A stretch of DNA of 64,000 nucleotides from CAVQNQ01 sp963714205 (GCA_963714205.1 CAVQNQ010000004.1:434001-498000); one strand, 5' to 3'. Positions 10,770 to 20,962 are shown, counted from the first letter of the stretch. Notes: generated from the letters alone by a model not told the origin. A program made the numbers and translations.

Positions 10770-10781
10770 GATCTTTGACAA
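10770..10781 (+). promoter_or_regulatory. boxA antitermination element, spacer copy
   Basis: GATCTTTGACAA, identical to the leader copy at 8742-8753, placed 80 bases before the 23S gene where a second boxA is expected. Confidence 0.72.
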
Positions 10782-10860
10782 CCGAATATTTGACGGGCAT
10801 ATGTAGAACACAAGTATAAGCGCGTGAAAGTAGCGTGCCTGTGTGCGAAGTAGATTTTAT

Positions 10861-13785
<2,925 letters not shown>

Positions 13786-13875
13786 TAAAATTTACTGCGC
13801 ACACAGCGCGCGCTGGCTTTCCGCTTTACCAAGATCGAGTTCGAGACCCGTCAAATATTCCGCGTCAACCCAGCT

Positions 13876-13993
13876 TCTGGGTGACCATAGCGAGAGGGAC
13901 CCACCCGTTCCCATCCCGAACACGGTAGTTAAGCCTCTCAGCCCCGATTGTACTGCACAGGCGACTGTGTGGGAGAGTAGGAAGTCGCCCGGT
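13876..13993 (+). rRNA. rrf: 5S ribosomal RNA
   Basis: About 118 bases. The terminal helix CTGGGTGAC pairs with GTCGCCCGG, and the loop-B/C signature CCCATCCCGAACACGG is clear. It is the last gene of the rrn operon, about 90 bases after 23S. Confidence 0.95.
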
Positions 13994-14000
13994 TTCATAC

Positions 14001-14029
14001 AAAAGCCCGACCGAAAGATCGGGCTTTTT
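14001..14029 (+). terminator. Rho-independent terminator of the rrn operon
   Basis: AAAAGCCCGA, loop CCGAAAGA, TCGGGCTTTTT: a 7-8 bp GC-rich stem followed by a run of T, immediately after the 5S gene. Confidence 0.92.
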
Positions 14030-14051
14030 GGCTTTCTGGATCCTGTGTCAA

Positions 14052-14093
14052 CTCCGGCTGAAATGTCCCCGTTTCTCCGGTTGAAATTTCCCC
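14052..14093 (+). repeat. Paired transposase-binding repeats at the IS21 left end
   Basis: Two 19-base direct repeats, CTCCGGCTGAAATGTCCCC (14052-14070) and CTCCGGTTGAAATTTCCCC (14075-14093), start 23 bases apart. IS21 elements characteristically carry multiple such terminal repeats as IstA binding sites. Confidence 0.75.
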
Positions 14094-14106
14094 ACCCTAA
14101 TCACTC

Positions 14107-14988
14107 CTACGTCCTGCTTTCTGTGACTCCGGGCTGAGCGGAGCCCAGCGCCGCCGTTTTGGGGCGGCGCGCTTTGGGCGGAGAGAAGGCCGGAGTCACA
14201 GAAAGGTCTGCCGCCGTCCGCCCGTCCTGTTCGCGACTCGTCACTAGCCCGGCTCTCCTCCGATCCTTCAGCCGATAACTTTCTCCGCGGATATTGATCG
14301 TTGTCGAGTGGTGCAATAGTCGATCCAGGATCGCCGTCGCGATGATCGGATCCCCGAAGATCCCGCCCCAATCGCCATAGCTCTTGTTCGAAGTCAGAAT
14401 GATGCTGCCGCGCTCATATCGCGCGCTTACCAGTTGGAAGAAGATGGTGGCCCCCAGCTCGTCAAGCGGCAAGTACCCCATTTCATCAATGATCAGTAGC
14501 TTCGGCGCCAGGTAGACCTTCAGGCGCCGGTCCAGCCGGCCTTCCCGATAGGCCCGCCCCAGGTCGTCCACCAGATCGTGAGCGGTCATGAAGTATGCCG
14601 CCTGGCCGGATCGAATGGCCGCCTCCGCCAAAGCCACAGCGAGATGCGTCTTGCCGACCCCAGGCGGTCCCAGGAGAATCACGTTGCTGGCCTCATGCAC
14701 AAAACGCAGCGTCCGCAACTCCCGAATCTGCCGTTCGTCGATCGAAGGCTGAAAGCTGAAGTCAAACTGATCAAACGTCTTCACATACGGCAAGTGCGCC
14801 AACTGGAGCCGCGTCTTCAAGTAGCGCAGCCGGCGGGCATCGGCTTCGGTGTTGAGCACGTCTACGAGGAAGTCCCCATAGCTCGGTTCTTTTTTGGAAG
14901 CTTCTTCCAGAAGCCCTTCCAGTCGGACATCCAATGCCGTCAGCCCCAGCCCGCCGACGATCTCATGCAGCCGCTCGATGGCCGTCAT
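14107..14988 (-). CDS. istB: IS21 helper ATPase IstB
   Basis: The AAA+ ATPase partner of the IstA transposase, 293 residues. Walker A GPPGVGKTHLA is near residues 102-112, Walker B LLIIDEMGYLPL, and sensor-1 region IILTSNKSYGDWG. GGGAGGTG precedes the ATG, and the start overlaps the istA stop as ATGA (14985-14988). The usual IstB length is about 250; this one carries about 40 extra C-terminal residues (Pro/Lys/Arg-rich, ending TESRT) encoded by a large palindrome at 14117-14205, so the tail is probably acquired sequence rather than part of the ATPase. Confidence 0.95.
   Translation of the reverse strand: MTAIERLHEIVGGLGLTALDVRLEGLLEEASKKEPSYGDFLVDVLNTEADARRLRYLKTRLQLAHLPYVKTFDQFDFSFQPSIDERQIRELRTLRFVHEASNVILLGPPGVGKTHLAVALAEAAIRSGQAAYFMTAHDLVDDLGRAYREGRLDRRLKVYLAPKLLIIDEMGYLPLDELGATIFFQLVSARYERGSIILTSNKSYGDWGGIFGDPIIATAILDRLLHHSTTINIRGESYRLKDRRRAGLVTSREQDGRTAADLSVTPAFSPPKARRPKTAALGSAQPGVTESRT
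14117..14205. repeat. Large palindrome inside the istB 3' end
   Basis: CTTTCTGTGACTCCGG (14117-14132) and CCGGAGTCACAGAAAG (14190-14205) form a perfect 16-bp inverted repeat. Nested inside it are the GCGCCGCC/GGCGGCGC arms around GTTTTGG. It encodes most of the unusual IstB tail and resembles a small palindromic repeat or terminator-like insertion. Confidence 0.8.
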
Positions 14989-16220
14989 CGCACACCTCCC
15001 ACGGCCACCATCTCGTATGCCTCCAGGGGCCGGATCTCCACCACTGGCGCGGTCTGCTGCAGGTGGACCAGTGTCTTCCGTTCCTGTCTCGCTCCCAAGG
15101 GAATGCCCTCGTGGTGCTCCGGGTGGCGGACGATCATATGCTTTCGCGGTGCCTGTGTGTGATGCGCGATCTCGATGCCTCCGTAGCGCACTTCGACATC
15201 GCCGGCGCCGGCCCGCACCCAGACCCCTTTCCCGGCATACGGCCACGGCACGGAGTAGCGACTGCCCTCCCACGATACAAATGCGTCCCGCGCCACTTTC
15301 CGCAACTCGTCATCCACGTACGGGTACGATGGCCGCCCGTCCACCGGATGAAGGCTCTTTCGTTCCGTTTCCCATGCCGCACGGATCTGCAGATGCGTGG
15401 TCCCGTGGACCCGCTGGTTGGCGACTTCCCAGACCCACTGCCGCAACTGCGTCGTCATCTCCTCCAGGCTGCCCGGCTCGCGGCCTTGCAGTCCGCACAG
15501 GAAGTTGCGGCGCACGTACTTCACCCCGGATTCCACCTTGCCCTTGGTCTGTGCGCGATACGGCCGGCACAGCCGCGGCGTGAATCCCCAGTAACGCGCA
15601 AAGTCGAGAAATACTGGATTCCCGACCACCTCGCCGCGCTCATCGATCTCCTGCCAGACCGTCTTCATCCGGTCGTACAGGATCTCTTCCGGCACCCCGC
15701 CGAGTTGCCGGAACGCTTCCTCGTGCATCCGCAATAGCGTGCCGAGCTTCTGGTCCAGCGCCGCGGCCGCCATCATCGCCCGGCTGTGCCCCAGCGTGAA
15801 CGTGAACCCCCACAGCTTTCGTTCCTCCTCCTCGACTCCCAGGCTGCCGAGGTGCCCCCAATCTACCTGGGCCTGGCGCCCTGGAGGTGTTTCAAACCGT
15901 CGCACCGCCACCACCCGGGCAGCACCCCGCTGCGGCTGTAGCCAGTTGTTCAGAATCGTATGGCCGCCGCTATAGCCCCGCTCTTTCAACTCGCGCAGCA
16001 GCACAGCACCATTCCATACTCCAGCACTCAGCCGTTCTTGCAGATACGGCCTGAATCCGTCTAACTTGCTCGGCCGCGGCGGTCGAGGCGCGTAAGCCGG
16101 AATCTCATCCGGCTTCGCCAGATACTTCCGCACTGTCTTGCGATCAAACCCGGTTGCGGCGCTGATCGCCTTGATGCTGAGTCCTTGCCGTTTCAGCTCC
16201 ACCAGATCGTTCACTTCCAC
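14985..16220 (-). CDS. istA: IS21 transposase IstA
   Basis: A 411-residue DDE transposase. An N-terminal helix-turn-helix (LVELKRQGLSIKAISAATG, then RKTVRKYL) precedes the rve integrase core, with catalytic acids in QVDWGHLG, LYDRMKTV and KGKVESGVKYVRRN. The chain is full length and uninterrupted, so the element could still be active. It overlaps istB by four bases (ATGA), the usual coupling for these two genes. Confidence 0.95.
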   Translation of the reverse strand: MEVNDLVELKRQGLSIKAISAATGFDRKTVRKYLAKPDEIPAYAPRPPRPSKLDGFRPYLQERLSAGVWNGAVLLRELKERGYSGGHTILNNWLQPQRGAARVVAVRRFETPPGRQAQVDWGHLGSLGVEEEERKLWGFTFTLGHSRAMMAAAALDQKLGTLLRMHEEAFRQLGGVPEEILYDRMKTVWQEIDERGEVVGNPVFLDFARYWGFTPRLCRPYRAQTKGKVESGVKYVRRNFLCGLQGREPGSLEEMTTQLRQWVWEVANQRVHGTTHLQIRAAWETERKSLHPVDGRPSYPYVDDELRKVARDAFVSWEGSRYSVPWPYAGKGVWVRAGAGDVEVRYGGIEIAHHTQAPRKHMIVRHPEHHEGIPLGARQERKTLVHLQQTAPVVEIRPLEAYEMVAVGGVR

Positions 16221-16338
16221 CGCCCGTAACAGATCTCGGCACCTCCTCCGTTCCAGAGTCGATGCCGGCCATAGCCCTTGTCAGGGGTGGGGAATTTTTC
16301 GATCCTCGGGCTTGTGGCGGATTGGCGGCGGTTTTGAA

Positions 16339-16415
16339 TGGGGTGGGTGGTGGGGTTCGAACCCACGACCGCTGGAACCACAATCCAGCGCTCTACCAGC
16401 TGAGCTACACCCACC
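16339..16415 (-). tRNA. tRNA-His (GTG)
   Basis: A 77-base tRNA on the minus strand. The 5' end carries the extra G typical of tRNA-His (GGTGGGTGTAGCTC), the anticodon GTG lies in GGATTGTGGTTCC, the T-arm is GGGTTCGAACCC, and CCA is encoded. The IS21 element ends about 40 bases away. Confidence 0.95.
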
Positions 16416-16490
16416 GTGAGGGGCTCTTCTATCCTATCAAGCAGTAGTGAAAGCGGCAAATCCCGCTTGGATCATGTTCTCTGCCGGGTC

Positions 16491-18218
16491 TCAGCGCGGC
16501 ACGCTCGCGCGCACGTCGCGCAGCACCGCGCACCATCCCGGATAGCCGCGGGCGGCCGAGTAGGCGTCTTCTTCCAGCGTGAAAGCGATATCCACGTACG
16601 CGCCCGAAATCAGCTCGGCGGCGCGGCCGGCGAAGTTCCAGGCTTTCAGGGCCAGCGTGCGGCCGCTCCCCCGCGCCATCAGGCGAAGGTGCTTCTCGTT
16701 CCAGACCACCGGCTGGCCGGCGATCTCCACCTCGAGGGCGGCGAACAGGGGCGGTGGATTGCCGTGGCCGAAGGGCGCCAGCGCGAGGATCTCCTGAGCG
16801 GCCCGCTCGTTGATCTCGTCCAGGGCGAGCACGGCATCGATCTCGTGGGTGGGCCGAAAGTCTTCCGCGCACAACCGCGCGGCGGCATACGCGGCAAGCC
16901 TCTCCCGGAATTCGGGCACGCGCCCGGGTTCCAGCGTCACTCCCGCCGCATGACGGTGGCCGCCGAAGCGCACGAACAGGTCCGCCATGGATTCGAGCGC
17001 GTCGAGCAGGTGGAACGCGCGGATGCTGCGTCCCGATCCCTGTGCCAACCCGTCTTGGGAATTCAGGCTCAGCACGAAAACCGGCCGGCCCAGCCGCTCG
17101 ACCAGGCGCGCGGCCACGATGCCCAGCACGCCGCGATGCCAGCCTTCAGAGTAGTAGACCAGAGCGGCGGCCGCATCGTCCACCGCCATCCGCTCGCAGG
17201 TATCGCGGATGAGGGCCTCCACCTGCTGGCGCTCGGCGTTCTGCTCATGAAGCTGGCGCGCCAGGTCGCGGGCGCGCGCCGCGTCCGACGTGAGGAACAG
17301 CTCGACCACCAGCCGGGCCGTATCCATGCGGCCGGCGGCGTTCATGCGCGGGGCGATCTGGAAGGCCACTTGCCGCGCCGAAGGCACGCTCCCGCTATTG
17401 AATCCAGCCACGTCCAGGAGCGCTCGCAGGCCCGGATTGCGCACCGCGCGAAGCCCCTCCAGACCATGCTTCACGAGGATGCGATTCTCGCCGGTGAGTG
17501 GCACCACATCCGCCACCGTGGCGATGGCCACCATCTTGAGGAACGATTCCGCCACTCTCCCGACCCTCTCCCGCGGCCATACCATGTCGGCCAGCAGCGC
17601 TTGGGCGAGCTTAAAGGCCACGCCCGCGCCGCATAGGTTCTTCTCCGGATACGGACAATCCCGCCGGTTGGGATTGAGCACTGCCAGCGCCGGCGGCAGG
17701 TCCGCATCGGGCAGATGGTGATCCGTGACGATCACGTCGATGCCCAGCTCTCCCGCCCGCCGTACCACCTCGGCGGCGCGAATCCCCGTATCCACGCTCA
17801 CGATCAGCTTCACGCCTTCGGCGGCGGCCCGCTCAACCACCTCGGGCCGCATACCGTAGCCATCCTGAAATCGGTTGGGAATGTAGTAGCCCGCAGCGCC
17901 GCCGGCCAGCTCGATGGCCTTGATCAGCACCACCACTGCAACCGTGCCATCCACGTCGTAATCGCCGTAGATCAGGATCTTCTCACCGGAGCCTATGGCC
18001 TGTCGCAGGCGCTCGATAGCTCGCGGCATATCCCGAAGTGTCAATGGATCGTATAAGTTATCAAGGGTGGGATCGAGGAAGAGGCGAGCCGCCGCGGGTT
18101 CGGCTAACCCGCGATGAACCAGGACCTTGGCGGCCGGAAGACCGATGCCTAAAGCCGCTGCCAGCGCGGCCGCCTGCCGGGAGCCGGCCGCGGGCAGATT
18201 CCAGCGGTAAGCCGGCAC
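16491..18218 (-). CDS. recJ: Single-stranded-DNA-specific exonuclease RecJ
   Basis: A 5'-3' exonuclease of recombination and mismatch repair, 575 residues (typical 560-580). The DHH-family catalytic motifs are present: YGDYDVDG (residues 84-91), SVDTG, VTDHHLPD with DHH at 166-168, and the DHHA1-domain GGH (FVRFGGHRHAAG), followed by the C-terminal OB-like domain. Its ATG directly follows the stop of the upstream 164-residue gene (18219), so it is probably translated from the same message. Confidence 0.95.
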   Translation of the reverse strand: MPAYRWNLPAAGSRQAAALAAALGIGLPAAKVLVHRGLAEPAAARLFLDPTLDNLYDPLTLRDMPRAIERLRQAIGSGEKILIYGDYDVDGTVAVVVLIKAIELAGGAAGYYIPNRFQDGYGMRPEVVERAAAEGVKLIVSVDTGIRAAEVVRRAGELGIDVIVTDHHLPDADLPPALAVLNPNRRDCPYPEKNLCGAGVAFKLAQALLADMVWPRERVGRVAESFLKMVAIATVADVVPLTGENRILVKHGLEGLRAVRNPGLRALLDVAGFNSGSVPSARQVAFQIAPRMNAAGRMDTARLVVELFLTSDAARARDLARQLHEQNAERQQVEALIRDTCERMAVDDAAAALVYYSEGWHRGVLGIVAARLVERLGRPVFVLSLNSQDGLAQGSGRSIRAFHLLDALESMADLFVRFGGHRHAAGVTLEPGRVPEFRERLAAYAAARLCAEDFRPTHEIDAVLALDEINERAAQEILALAPFGHGNPPPLFAALEVEIAGQPVVWNEKHLRLMARGSGRTLALKAWNFAGRAAELISGAYVDIAFTLEEDAYSAARGYPGWCAVLRDVRASVPR

Positions 18219-18713
18219 CTAGTTCTTGGAAAAGTATCCGCCCAGCGAATCGCCGGCGTCGTCATCGTCGTCGCAAGCCAGGCGGGAAGCGATTTCGTCC
18301 TCGAGATTCAGGAACTCTTCGTACCAGTCCGGCTGAAGTTCGTAGACATACAGCCGGTTGTGGTAATCGAAGGCCAGTTCCAGCGAGCAGGTCACGCCTT
18401 CGAAGATGCGCAGATCGCGCAGGCGCGATTCCCGTTCGCGCCTCTCTTCGCGGGTCATCTCGCAGTCTTCGAGTTGCGCCAGAAGGTCGTCCAGGTCGCT
18501 GCTCCCGAACTCGCGGGCCGCGAACAGCACCATTTTGCAGCCGGTTTTGCGAGCGACGTCCAGAAACATCTGGTAATCCGGGAAGGCCTCGGTGTCCCAC
18601 AGCACCATGGGAAGGCCTTCGAGCCTTCCCGGACTGCTGTGAAAGACGGCAAAGCCGGCGGAGTCGAGATACTCCAGGATTTCGCGCTTCAGTGTATCCA
18701 GGTTCAAATCCAC
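18219..18713 (-). CDS. Conserved acidic protein of unknown function
   Basis: A 164-residue cytoplasmic protein with no membrane segment. It is acidic, with a poly-Asp run (CDDDDDAGD) near the C-terminus. The N-terminal half looks alpha/beta (GLPMVLWDTEAFPDYQMFLDVAR), a charged helix follows (EDCEMTREERRERESRL), and a beta stretch ends in RLYVYELQPDWYEEF. I do not recognise a family. It lies 9 bases after the end of the extended BMC repeat protein frame and abuts recJ, so it may belong to either unit. Confidence 0.6.
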   Translation of the reverse strand: MDLNLDTLKREILEYLDSAGFAVFHSSPGRLEGLPMVLWDTEAFPDYQMFLDVARKTGCKMVLFAAREFGSSDLDDLLAQLEDCEMTREERRERESRLRDLRIFEGVTCSLELAFDYHNRLYVYELQPDWYEEFLNLEDEIASRLACDDDDDAGDSLGGYFSKN

Positions 18714-18722
18714 GTTGACGCC

Positions 18723-18980
18723 TCAGCCTTGGACCAACACCAGAATATCAGAGGGATTGGCCAAGTCGCGGGCAGAAGGGGTGACGATGGCCTTCGGCCC
18801 AATGTGAATCTTCCGGTTATCCCGGATCGCGGCCTGCACGTCGGCTTCGCACACGAAGGCCACCGTCTGAGGAGCCGGCTGGAGCGGTGCCGGCTGGGCC
18901 AGTGGAGGCGGCTCGACGGCCGGCGCCGTCTGGGGTTCCGGCGGCGTAGTGCGGGACCCGCACGAGCTGTCCTTGGTCAG
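18723..18980 (-). CDS. C-terminal continuation of the BMC repeat protein after an in-frame TGA (TPSARD-type domain)
   Basis: Beyond the TGA at 18981-18983 the same frame stays open for 85 codons. A Pro/Ala/Gln linker continuing the style of the upstream repeats leads to a compact segment, VAFVCEADVQAAIRDNRKI then GPKAIVTPSARDLANPSD, ending LVLVQG. There is no ATG and no ribosome site; GTG at the VAF segment is the only plausible independent start. The AxxTPSARDL pattern recalls, from memory, the N-terminal part of EutT-type cobalamin adenosyltransferases of ethanolamine microcompartments (LTPSAREL). Most likely this is the C-terminal domain of the upstream protein, separated by a nonsense change, a sequencing error or readthrough. 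Confidence 0.5.
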   Translation of the reverse strand: MTKDSSCGSRTTPPEPQTAPAVEPPPLAQPAPLQPAPQTVAFVCEADVQAAIRDNRKIHIGPKAIVTPSARDLANPSDILVLVQG

Positions 18981-19616
18981 TCAGGAAAACCCGCTCGCGG
19001 GTCCGGAGCCGTGGCCGAGCAGAAATTGATCCACCACCGCGGCCGCTACGTTGGGAATTACAGCGGCCTTGACCGGCTGCGGGGCTGGCGCCGGCGGGTC
19101 CGGCGGGACCGTCGCTGCACGCGTGGCGAGGAACCGGTCCACCACGTCCACCACGCTGGCTTTGACCGGCTGCGAGGCTGGCGCCACTGGGGCCGGCGGA
19201 GCCGTCGCGGAGCGCGTGGCGAGGAACCGGTCCACCACATCCTCCACATTGGAAACCACGCTGGCCTTGACCGGCTGCGAGGCTGGCGCCGGTGGGGCCG
19301 TCGCAACGCGCGCGGCAAGGACTCGGTTGACAGCGTCTACCACCCTGGAAACCAAGTCTGCCTTTTCCGGTTGTCTGTCCGCCGGCGCGTCGGGTTGAAC
19401 GGTCACGCTGCGAGCCGCGAGGAATCGGTCCACCAGGTCCACCGCCACGTTGGAAACCGCGGCTGCCTTGCCGGGTTGGCCGTTCGGCTGCGCGGTAACG
19501 GACACCCCGCGTGCCGCCAGGTAGCGCTCCACGGCCACCGCTACCGAGCTGCGATTGACTTCGACGGTCTCAGCCCCCCGCGCGGGAGCCGCTGCCTTGT
19601 TATATTCCAGTGGCAT
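18981..19616 (-). CDS. Microcompartment-associated repeat protein with six encapsulation-peptide-like helices
   Basis: A 211-residue protein directly downstream of a BMC shell gene. It consists of six short amphipathic helices of consensus VxxVVDxVDRFLAxR, at about residues 22-36, 54-69, 88-103, 119-135, 153-166 and 186-200, joined by Pro/Ala linkers that also repeat (PAPASQPVKA). No catalytic domain is visible. BMC cargo enzymes carry one such helix with a Pro-rich tether as an encapsulation peptide, so six in tandem suggests a multivalent scaffold linking cargo and shell; this is inference. The ATG at 19616 has GGAGG 11 bases upstream; an in-frame GTG at 19652 is an alternative. The frame stops at TGA 18981-18983 but reopens at once. 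Confidence 0.7.
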   Translation of the reverse strand: MPLEYNKAAAPARGAETVEVNRSSVAVAVERYLAARGVSVTAQPNGQPGKAAAVSNVAVDLVDRFLAARSVTVQPDAPADRQPEKADLVSRVVDAVNRVLAARVATAPPAPASQPVKASVVSNVEDVVDRFLATRSATAPPAPVAPASQPVKASVVDVVDRFLATRAATVPPDPPAPAPQPVKAAVIPNVAAAVVDQFLLGHGSGPASGFS

Positions 19617-19787
19617 TTCGAAAGTTTCCTCCGGCCGCCGCACAGCATACACCAGCCATCCGCTCGATCACGGCATCGACCCGCTCCTGGGAGTAAGTGC
19701 GATCCTTCAACCACGGCGTACGCGTTTGCGACCTTGGCCCGTACCCCCCTGGACGGAGAGGAGGCCGTTGCCTCCGAGCATCAGCCG
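19617..19787 (-). other. Spacer between the BMC-H and repeat-protein genes, with an open frame
   Basis: 171 bases. One minus-strand frame is open from inside the BMC-H end to a TAA at 19600-19602 that overlaps the start of the repeat protein. It encodes RTYSQERVDAVIERMAGVC, similar to the helices of the repeat protein, but has no ATG start ahead of the helix. A minus-one shift at the A6 run ending BMC-H enters this frame. Confidence 0.4.
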
Positions 19788-20066
19788 CTATTTTTTCAAA
19801 CCGCCCGGGACGGCCTTCTCGACTTCCTCATGGGGCCGCGGAATCACGTGAACGGCCACCAGCTCGCCGACGCGCCGCGCGGCGGCCGCACCCGCGTCCG
19901 TGGCTGCCTTCACCGCTCCGACATCGCCGCGAACGCTGACACACACCAGGCCCGACCCGACGAACTCCTTGCCTTGCAAGACCACGTCGGCCGTCTTGAC
20001 CATCGCGTCGGCGGCTTCGATCGCTCCAATCAAACCCCTCGTTTCGATAAGGCCTAGAGCCTCCAT
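19788..20066 (-). CDS. BMC-H bacterial microcompartment hexameric shell protein (PduA/EutM type)
   Basis: A 92-residue single-BMC-domain protein, nearly colinear with PduA: MEALGLIETRGLIGAIEAAD at the N-terminus, the conserved GxVxAAxxAG region (RGDVGAVKAATDAGA, residues 47-61) and AVHVIPRPHEEVEK at the C-terminus. The pore loop is FVGSG at residues 35-39. GGAGGACAA precedes the ATG at 20066, a strong ribosome site that fixes the start. Such proteins tile the facets of protein-shelled organelles. It is the only shell gene in the window; no EutN pentamer, aldehyde dehydrogenase or other signature BMC enzyme is present, so this looks like a satellite locus. The gene ends in AAAAAATAG (see findings). 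Confidence 0.96.
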   Translation of the reverse strand: MEALGLIETRGLIGAIEAADAMVKTADVVLQGKEFVGSGLVCVSVRGDVGAVKAATDAGAAAARRVGELVAVHVIPRPHEEVEKAVPGGLKK

Positions 20067-20235
20067 TTGTCCTCCATTGGGATGAAAGATAACGCTAGCA
20101 CAAATCGGGCCAGCATGAGGCAACCAACCGCAGTTCGCGGACCGTTGCGGGGCGTAGCCCCCGGGCGGATTGCGCGTCGGAGGGCACACATCGCGCATCC
20201 ATATGGCTGTGTCCGCCTCAGTCAGCCATGGCATC

Positions 20236-20844
20236 ATGCACCCACCACCGCCTCCACCGCTCGAACCCGGCTGGGGAGACAGCGGCCCGGACGGGCGGGG
20301 CGCGGACCGCCGGGCATCGTTCACGGGGCTGTGGTTGCTGCTGGCGGCCACCACCATGGTATTCGGGGCTTTCACGGCCGCTTTCGTGATGCGCAGGAGC
20401 CTTTCCGGCGACTGGACTGCGGTGCCCAAGCCGCACATCCTTTTCCTGAACACGGCAATTCTGCTGGCATCGAGCATCGTCCTGGACTTCTCCCGCCGGG
20501 CGCTGAAGGCGGGCGACCGTGGCAAGTTCAACCTGTATTGGACCGCCGCCACGGCGCTGGGAATGCTCTTTCTGGGGGGCCAGGCGCTGGCCTGGGGGGA
20601 ACTGAGCGATGCCGGCATCTACGTGGCCAGCAATCCGGCCAGTTCATTCTTCTACGTGCTGACGGCCGCGCACGCCTTCCATCTGCTGGGCGGAATCGGG
20701 GCGCTGATTTACGTGGACGTGCAGGCGTGGCGTCTGCGCCTGGGCCCGGCCAAGCGCACCGTCATCGATGTCTCGGCCGTTTTCTGGCATTTTCTGGACG
20801 CATTGTGGGTCTTCCTGATGCTGCTGTTCTACTTGTGGGCGTAG
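20236..20844 (+). CDS. coxC: Cytochrome c oxidase subunit III (heme-copper oxidase)
   Basis: A 202-residue inner-membrane protein with a Pro-rich N-terminus (MHPPPPPPLEPGWG) and five predicted transmembrane segments: WLLLAATTMVFGAFTAAFV, LFLNTAILLASSIVLDF, FNLYWTAATALGMLFLGG, FFYVLTAAHAFHLLGGIGAL and FWHFLDALWVFLMLLFYLW. The FHLLGG and WHFLDALW motifs are those of subunit III of terminal oxidases. The five-helix form lacks the first two helices of mitochondrial types. Subunits I, II and IV are not adjacent, so this copy is orphaned. The start is uncertain: frames open at 20170 and 20203 too, and no start has a clear ribosome site. Confidence 0.85.
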   Translation: MHPPPPPPLEPGWGDSGPDGRGADRRASFTGLWLLLAATTMVFGAFTAAFVMRRSLSGDWTAVPKPHILFLNTAILLASSIVLDFSRRALKAGDRGKFNLYWTAATALGMLFLGGQALAWGELSDAGIYVASNPASSFFYVLTAAHAFHLLGGIGALIYVDVQAWRLRLGPAKRTVIDVSAVFWHFLDALWVFLMLLFYLWA

Positions 20845-20873
20845 GGTTTTTCCGCATCGGACAAGAGTGCCAG

Positions 20874-20902
20874 TTGCGCGCCAGCGCGGCTCCTAGTATG
20901 CT
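20874..20902 (+). promoter_or_regulatory. Promoter of the tRNA-Tyr/tRNA-Thr/tuf operon
   Basis: TTGCGC at 20874-20879 and TATGCT at 20897-20902 with 17-base spacing, about 60 bases before tRNA-Tyr. It resembles the rrn promoter at 8432. Confidence 0.6.
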
Positions 20903-20962
20903 TATAGTTTCCCCGCATGGATGAGTCTCGCTTTGGAGGGTCGCTTTGCGGGCCGTGGGTCT

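Larger units (their letters stand above)
14046..16300 (-). mobile_element. IS21-family insertion sequence (istA-istB)
   Basis: An intact-looking IS21-type element of about 2.25 kb lying between the rrn terminator and tRNA-His. It carries overlapping istA and istB on the minus strand. The istB-side end begins TGTCA at 14046 and has two direct repeats (14052-14070 and 14075-14093, CTCCGGyTGAAATkTCCCC). The istA-side end carries GGGGTGGGGAATTTTTC (16284-16300), an inverted match to GAAATTTCCCCACCC at 14083-14097. The exact istA-side boundary and target duplication could not be fixed; that end seems degenerate or shortened. Confidence 0.85.

Noticed and set aside
18981..18983. Selenocysteine at the in-frame TGA
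   Set aside because: The codon lies in a Pro/Gly-rich linker with no redox motif, and I see no clear bacterial SECIS hairpin immediately after it.
19051..19398. Plus-strand open frame with repeats opposite the BMC repeat protein
   Set aside because: A mirror image of the minus-strand repeats; the minus strand has the ribosome site, the shell-gene partner and the helix pattern.
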